Assembly (NCBI RefSeq): GCF_003862495.1 | Contig: NZ_RRCH01000011.1 | Coordinates: forward strand, 34,230 to 98,229 | Origin: Halocatena pleomorpha | GTDB taxonomy: Archaea > Halobacteriota > Halobacteria > Halobacteriales > Haloarculaceae | Length of the DNA: 64,000 bases | Direction: 5' to 3' | Part shown: piece after piece, positions 60,118 through 64,000 of the stretch | How positions within the stretch are numbered: the first letter of the stretch is position 1 | Layout of the letters: the number at the start of each line of letters is the position of its first letter | Translations under genes and position numbers: made by a program | The notes under the pieces: generated by a model | What the model was told of the DNA's origin: nothing | Database searches by the model: none | What the model saw: the letters and a program-made list of their open reading frames with translations, nothing else

Positions 60118-60663
60118 ATGAGTGATACGGATCCCATCGTGTTGATCGTAGAAGATGAATCATCGCTGGTGGACATTTACTCACATTGGTTATCTGATGA
60201 CTATCAGATACGCGCTGCAGAGAGCGGTGAGCGTGCGTTAGAGCTGATCGACGAGGACGTTGATATCATGGTGTTGGACCGGTTGATGCCAGCTCTGACT
60301 GGACGGGAGGTAATCGAAAACGTACGAGAGCAGTCGTTAGACTGTAAAATCGTGATGGCGACTGCCGTCGAGTCAAACTTCGATCTCATCGAGGCAGGGG
60401 CCGACGCGGCGATCACGAAACCCATCACGAAAGACGAGTTACTGTCCGTCGTCTCACAGATGCTTGCCCACGAGAACTATCGTGAACTGGAGACCGAATA
60501 TTTCGATTTGCTCGCTGAGCGGAGCGAACTTCTCGCCTCGGCAACGCCCTCAAACGAGGAGTTATCAACGCTCGAATCACGGATCGAGGAACTCGCTGCG
60601 CGACTCGACGACAGAACGCAGGAGATGGACGACAACGCGTTTATCAGTCTGATGCGTGATTGA
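60118..60663 (+). CDS. HalX-domain response regulator
   Basis: A 181-residue two-component receiver. The receiver at about 6-115 shows the acidic pair in VLIVEDES, the phospho-acceptor Asp in DIMVLDRLMP at about residue 50, the switch Thr in VMATAVES, and the Lys in AAITKPITKDE. The C-terminal HalX domain (about 120-181) is the coiled helical segment (REVETEYFDLLAERSELL-like pattern) found only in haloarchaea. No histidine kinase is adjacent, so it is an orphan here. Its ends are close to the convergent pepF gene. Confidence 0.92.
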   Translation: MSDTDPIVLIVEDESSLVDIYSHWLSDDYQIRAAESGERALELIDEDVDIMVLDRLMPALTGREVIENVREQSLDCKIVMATAVESNFDLIEAGADAAITKPITKDELLSVVSQMLAHENYRELETEYFDLLAERSELLASATPSNEELSTLESRIEELAARLDDRTQEMDDNAFISLMRD

Positions 60664-62457
60664 TCAGTTCAGTTGCTCGAACACGCCGAGATACTCTTCG
60701 TACGTCGAAAACGTCGTTTCGATGGGAGCCGGTTGTTGCATGTCCACACCGGCATTCTGGAGGAGTTCGAGGGGATACTCACGGGATCCCGAATTGAGGA
60801 ACTGGCGGTACTGCTCGGCGGCATTGGGTTCGTCGTCGTCGAGGAGTCGGTCGACGATCGCAACCGCCGCGCTGATCCCCGTCGCGTACTGGTAGACGTA
60901 GAACGCATTGTAGAAATGCGGGATGCGCATCCACTCCCGATCAATCCGGTCATCAACAACCGCTGGTTCGAGATACGTGCGTTTCAGCCCACCGTACAGT
61001 TCATCGAGTCGATCTGGAGTGAGCGCACCCCCGTCTTCGACGATTTCGTGGGTTCTCTGTTCGAATTCCGCGAACATGGTCTGTCGCAACAACGTTGATC
61101 GGAACCGCTCAAGATACTGATCGAGAACGTGACGGCGAAGCTGTTCGTCATCAACCGTCTCAAGGAGGTGGTGGGTGAGCAACGTCTCGTTGACGGTACT
61201 GGCGACCTCCGCAACGAAGATCTCATAATCGCTGTACACGTACGGCTGTGTCTCCTTTGTCAGCTGGCTGTGCATTGAATGGCCGAGTTCGTGCGCCAGC
61301 GTGAACAGTGACGACACGTCGTCCTGATAGTTCATCAGGATGTACGGCTGAGTATCGTACGTTCCGCTGCTGTATGCCCCCGATCGCTTTCCCGCGTTCT
61401 CGTAGACATCTACCCACCGCGCATCGAGTCCGTCTGCCAAGCGGGACTGGTACTCCTCTCCGAGGGGAGCGACCGCGTCGGTGACGTACGTCCTCGCCTG
61501 TTCGTAGGTCACTGTCGGACTTTCGTCCCCAGTAAGCGACATGTACACGTCCCACATCCTGAGTTCGTCGAGATCAAGTACATCGCGCTTCAGTTCGAGA
61601 TGTTCGTGGAGGACACTGAGATTATCATTGACCGTCTCGACGAGGGTGTCGTACACGGAAATCGGGATGTTTGTGCCGTCGAGCTTGGCTTCACGGGCGG
61701 TTTCATAATTGTGTGTTCGGGCCTGTTTCACGTCAGCTGTCACGCTTTTTTTGTACGCTGCCCCGATCGCGTTTCGGACTGATTCCCACTCGTCGTAGAA
61801 CGTCTCATACACCTCCTTGCGGAACGCCCGATCCGGATTTTTCTGTAGCGTCGTGAAATTCGACAGCGTAATCTCGACCGCGTTTTCGTCGGGATCTTCG
61901 ACAGCCGGAAACGTCATATCCGCGTTCGTCAGCATGGTGTAGATCTCCCCCGGCGCGTCGGTTACGTCGCTGAAATCGGCAAGCAGCCGCTCGATCGTTG
62001 TCGATCGCGTGTGCGGCTTCAGCCGGAGCACGTCATCGAAATACTGCTCGTACTGTTCGAGCGCCGGCTCGTGGTCCATCAGGTCCGCAAGCTCCGCCTC
62101 GGTGAGTGTTTGGATCTCCGGTTCGATGAATCCCGCTGCGCTTCTGGCGTCGGCAACCAACGACTGCGCCCGTGCTGATAACGCCTGATACTGCTGGTTG
62201 CGGGTGTCCTCGTCGCTTCGCATCCGCGTGTACGTGGCGACGTTCGAAACGATACGCATCATCCGCTCGGAGTGACGTAGCACCGACAGCAACGTTTCAG
62301 CGTCCTCTGTTACGCGGCCTTCGTATTCTTTGAGTTCCTCGATAAGCGACTCGGCTGTCTCATAGCTGTCTTCCCACTCCGCATCATTCACGAACAGGTC
62401 ATCCGTATCCCATTTATACTGTTCCTCGATTTTACCGCGTTCCGGAACCGAACTCAT
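60664..62457 (-). CDS. pepF: Oligoendopeptidase F
   Basis: A 597-residue cytoplasmic M3-family zinc peptidase that degrades short peptides. The zinc site is LAHELGHSMHSQL with HELGH at about residue 388, and the third ligand is in YEIFVAEVASTVNE. The C-terminal NAFYVYQYATGISAAVAI is a conserved family block. The length is typical (about 600). The start is preceded by no obvious Shine-Dalgarno sequence. The gene is convergent with the HalX regulator, and the ends are adjacent. Confidence 0.94.
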   Translation of the reverse strand: MSSVPERGKIEEQYKWDTDDLFVNDAEWEDSYETAESLIEELKEYEGRVTEDAETLLSVLRHSERMMRIVSNVATYTRMRSDEDTRNQQYQALSARAQSLVADARSAAGFIEPEIQTLTEAELADLMDHEPALEQYEQYFDDVLRLKPHTRSTTIERLLADFSDVTDAPGEIYTMLTNADMTFPAVEDPDENAVEITLSNFTTLQKNPDRAFRKEVYETFYDEWESVRNAIGAAYKKSVTADVKQARTHNYETAREAKLDGTNIPISVYDTLVETVNDNLSVLHEHLELKRDVLDLDELRMWDVYMSLTGDESPTVTYEQARTYVTDAVAPLGEEYQSRLADGLDARWVDVYENAGKRSGAYSSGTYDTQPYILMNYQDDVSSLFTLAHELGHSMHSQLTKETQPYVYSDYEIFVAEVASTVNETLLTHHLLETVDDEQLRRHVLDQYLERFRSTLLRQTMFAEFEQRTHEIVEDGGALTPDRLDELYGGLKRTYLEPAVVDDRIDREWMRIPHFYNAFYVYQYATGISAAVAIVDRLLDDDEPNAAEQYRQFLNSGSREYPLELLQNAGVDMQQPAPIETTFSTYEEYLGVFEQLN

Positions 62458-62576
62458 GTACTACGGTTCGTCCCGTCTCTGTTAAACGTATCGTCGGAAC
62501 GACTCGTATTTCAGTGTCTCTGGCTCCACAGAAAGGATCGTGAACTGATCCGGAACGGTTTCGGCCGTCGGACGAT

Positions 62577-63551
62577 TCACCGGCGTCTGCGGGCGACGAT
62601 CGCAACTAGTGCCACGGCCAACGCGAGCACCGTCAGCCCGACGCCAAAGCCCGGTCCGGAAACGATGGTTCGCAACCCACCGGAGTCGTCGTTCGAATCC
62701 TGATTACTGGTCATCTGGCTCTGACCTTGGCCTTGGTCTTGCTGTTGGGTTTGGGTTCCGCCCTTCGAATCACACGTTCCAGGGGTTATCTTCACTTCTT
62801 CATACATGTTGAGCGCATGGGCCTGCTCATCGCCAGAGCGGACGATCCAGCGCTCGACTTGGTTCATCGTTCCTTCACCCTCCCAGCCGGAGTAGGGATA
62901 GTGCTCTGCCTCTCTGTTGAACTTCGGATCGATGGTTATCTCTCCCTTCCAGTCGTCAGGGGGTGCTCGGTAGACACCGCCGTCGTTACGTCCACCGTTC
63001 CATCCCCATGACGCCGTTGTCATTGATTTGTTGAACGTGAAGGTGTCGTTCGCTCCGGCGTAGCCGTCGTCTTTCACAGTCCAGCCGCCGGTGACCGGCA
63101 TCCCACGCATTACGAGCGTCACAGTGCCGCCGCCAGTGCTCCGATTTCCTGAAAACTGATCGTGGAGGAAGACGAGGCTCAGCCCGCCGTTCCCCTTGTA
63201 GAAGAAGAACTGGCTCGTGTCATCGATCTGCAGGTCGGTCGTTCCGCGGGAACTGTATCCGCTTCCGTGGGTGCGGTAGTCGTAGTAGCTAACCACGTTA
63301 TTCGTTCCGTCGCCCATCGGGGTGACCGTATAGCACGTATCGCCCTGTTGGACGGCGAACGTTTCGGAGGCGTTGTTTCCGCCCCCTGTCTGAGTTCCGT
63401 TCTGTGCGTCTGCGATCGGTGCCATGCTGAGACTCATGGCACCGACAGTGATCACTACCATCACGACCACCACGGTCTTCGCGCTCAAGCCGAGCATACG
63501 CTCGTACACCGCCGTTGATGAACTGTTTGTATCGTCGTGCGGCCGATTCAT
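62577..63551 (-). CDS. Secreted surface protein with PGF-CTERM anchor
   Basis: A 324-residue exported protein. Residues 24-48 (LSAKTVVVVMVVITVGAMSL region) form a signal sequence after a polar N-terminus. The main region is beta-rich with many aromatic and glycine residues. A Gln/Gly-rich low-complexity linker leads to the C-terminal sorting signal: SGPGFGVGLTVLALAVALV followed by ARRRR, the PGF-CTERM tripartite signal recognised by archaeosortase A. The mature protein is thus probably lipid-attached at the cell surface. The function is unknown. Confidence 0.85.
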   Translation of the reverse strand: MNRPHDDTNSSSTAVYERMLGLSAKTVVVVMVVITVGAMSLSMAPIADAQNGTQTGGGNNASETFAVQQGDTCYTVTPMGDGTNNVVSYYDYRTHGSGYSSRGTTDLQIDDTSQFFFYKGNGGLSLVFLHDQFSGNRSTGGGTVTLVMRGMPVTGGWTVKDDGYAGANDTFTFNKSMTTASWGWNGGRNDGGVYRAPPDDWKGEITIDPKFNREAEHYPYSGWEGEGTMNQVERWIVRSGDEQAHALNMYEEVKITPGTCDSKGGTQTQQQDQGQGQSQMTSNQDSNDDSGGLRTIVSGPGFGVGLTVLALAVALVAIVARRRR

Positions 63552-63894
63552 TGTTCAATAACTGTCCGCGCAGCTACCCACCTAAGTATGAACGTGTTTC
63601 TCTCGGTAGTGAGCGCCTAACCGTTCTATTCCGACCGATTTGATGTGTTCGCGCTGGTTCGCGAGAGCGATGGGAGGACATACCTACTGCGCTGTCGGGT
63701 TCGCTACGGCGGGGGATTTCACCAAACAGCGTTCTACCGTCCAACGCATAGAGTGTCCCCATTCCGAGCCTGACAACTAGCTACCGATGGCTCTTTTCGG
63801 ATCGCGTTCGGTTATTCTCAACCGCCAAAAAATATCGACTAAGGGGATGTGACGGGTGCCACTGGATCTCGAAACGTTCGCGTGTTTCGTGATC
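63552..63894. other. Intergenic stretch without recognised gene
   Basis: About 340 bp between the PGF-CTERM gene and the partial gene at the right edge. The promoter-like CATACTTAGG (minus strand) near 63581-63590 may belong to the surface-protein gene. AAAAAA at 63825-63830 is T6 on the minus strand and may terminate the partial gene. Short open frames here lack codon or motif support. Confidence 0.5.
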
Positions 63895-64000
63895 TCAGTC
63901 GTCGTCTTTCTTTCGACAATCCCGGCCTCGACCGTCTCGACCGTCTCGGCCACGGTGACCATCGTGATCGTCTCGACCATCTCGGCCACGGCGACCATCG
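63895..64000 (-). CDS. C-terminal tail of an Asp/Gly/Arg-rich protein, partial
   Basis: On the minus strand the best frame reads in from the right edge as a repeated D-G-R/H-x-R-G-R-D-G pattern and stops at TGA (63895-63897) after KKDDD. Only about 34 residues are inside the window. The low-complexity acidic/basic Gly-rich tail is typical of some haloarchaeal secreted or matrix proteins, but the identity is unknown. Another frame opens with ATG near 63998 for 73 residues and is less convincing. Confidence 0.4.
   Translation of the reverse strand, partial: DGRRGRDGRDDHDGHRGRDGRDGRGRDCRKKDDD
63930..63999. repeat. Imperfect tandem repeat at the right edge
   Basis: Units containing GGTCGAGACGGTCGAG and GTCTCGGCCACGG recur with small changes over about 70 bp. 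The repeat produces the Asp-Gly-Arg pattern in the partial gene and runs off the window edge. Confidence 0.5.

Noticed and set aside
63777..63998. 73-residue minus-strand frame at the right edge
   Set aside because: It runs through the repeat in a frame giving a Val/Glu/Thr pattern and then through probable non-coding DNA past the T6 tract. The Asp-Gly-Arg frame ending in KKDDD looks more like a real protein tail.
1..64000. CRISPR arrays
   Set aside because: No regularly spaced identical repeats of 24-40 bp with unique spacers were seen on reading. The repeats found are isolated pairs or low-complexity.
1..64000. Insertion sequences or integrase genes
   Set aside because: No transposase or tyrosine/serine integrase motifs were recognised in any credible frame, including around the three accessory regions.

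Overview
The window is chromosomal DNA from a haloarchaeon (class Halobacteria) of moderate GC content. The signs are a strongly acidic proteome, TATA-like boxes about 25-30 nt upstream of many start codons (leaderless transcription), archaeal SecDF, RNase P component 4, GTP cyclohydrolase III, archaeal phosphomevalonate decarboxylase, a geranylgeranyl reductase, Tat-exported halocyanin and Rieske proteins, a HalX response regulator and a PGF-CTERM surface protein. I cannot name the genus. I recognise no rRNA, tRNA, CRISPR array or transposase.

Layout. 1-9.8 kb: a cut-off MFS transporter, rnhB, the secF-secD operon, pgi, a CPBP protease and a large secreted M6-like zinc protease. 9.9-14.4 kb: an electron-transport operon with halocyanin, a small membrane subunit, Rieske protein, cytochrome b6-like subunit and a PetD-like subunit whose reading frame is broken by one base. 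14.5-23 kb: haloarchaeal conserved genes, purA, Trm112, a TetR gene with twin operators, proline dehydrogenase and a DUF4097 lipoprotein. 23.3-29.9 kb: a heme-copper oxidase assembly locus with DUF420, a two-gene ABC exporter, a CtaA-CtaB fusion, an Rdx protein and CoxB. This locus is interrupted at 25.6-26.5 kb by a decayed repeat region and a cassette of three small overlapping genes. 29.9-35.2 kb: geranylgeranyl reductase, ferredoxin, acyl-CoA ligase and superoxide dismutase. 35.2-37.2 kb: an AT-rich GmrSD-type (DUF262/DUF1524) restriction gene. 37.4-45.5 kb: redox, PAPS-reductase-like, RNase P, DNA-repair and serine-biosynthesis genes. 45.6-49.3 kb: an accessory island with a VirD4/TraD-like membrane ATPase and two unrecognised proteins built from three copies of one cysteine-containing module, lying between serA and serB. 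49.4-64 kb: methionine and cysteine enzymes (metX, metY and a second PLP enzyme), phosphomevalonate decarboxylase, malate dehydrogenase, a HalX regulator, oligoendopeptidase F, a PGF-CTERM protein and the tail of an Asp/Gly/Arg-rich protein.

Functional links. The bc-type operon and the oxidase locus together describe an aerobic respiratory chain, with halocyanin a plausible mobile carrier. metX, metY, the gamma-synthase-like enzyme and the PAPS-reductase-like protein suggest sulfur assimilation. serA and serB provide two steps of serine synthesis. The best candidates for undescribed biology are the VirD4-like ATPase with its triplicated cysteine module, the decayed duplication upstream of the ABC exporter, and the small three-gene cassette beside it.
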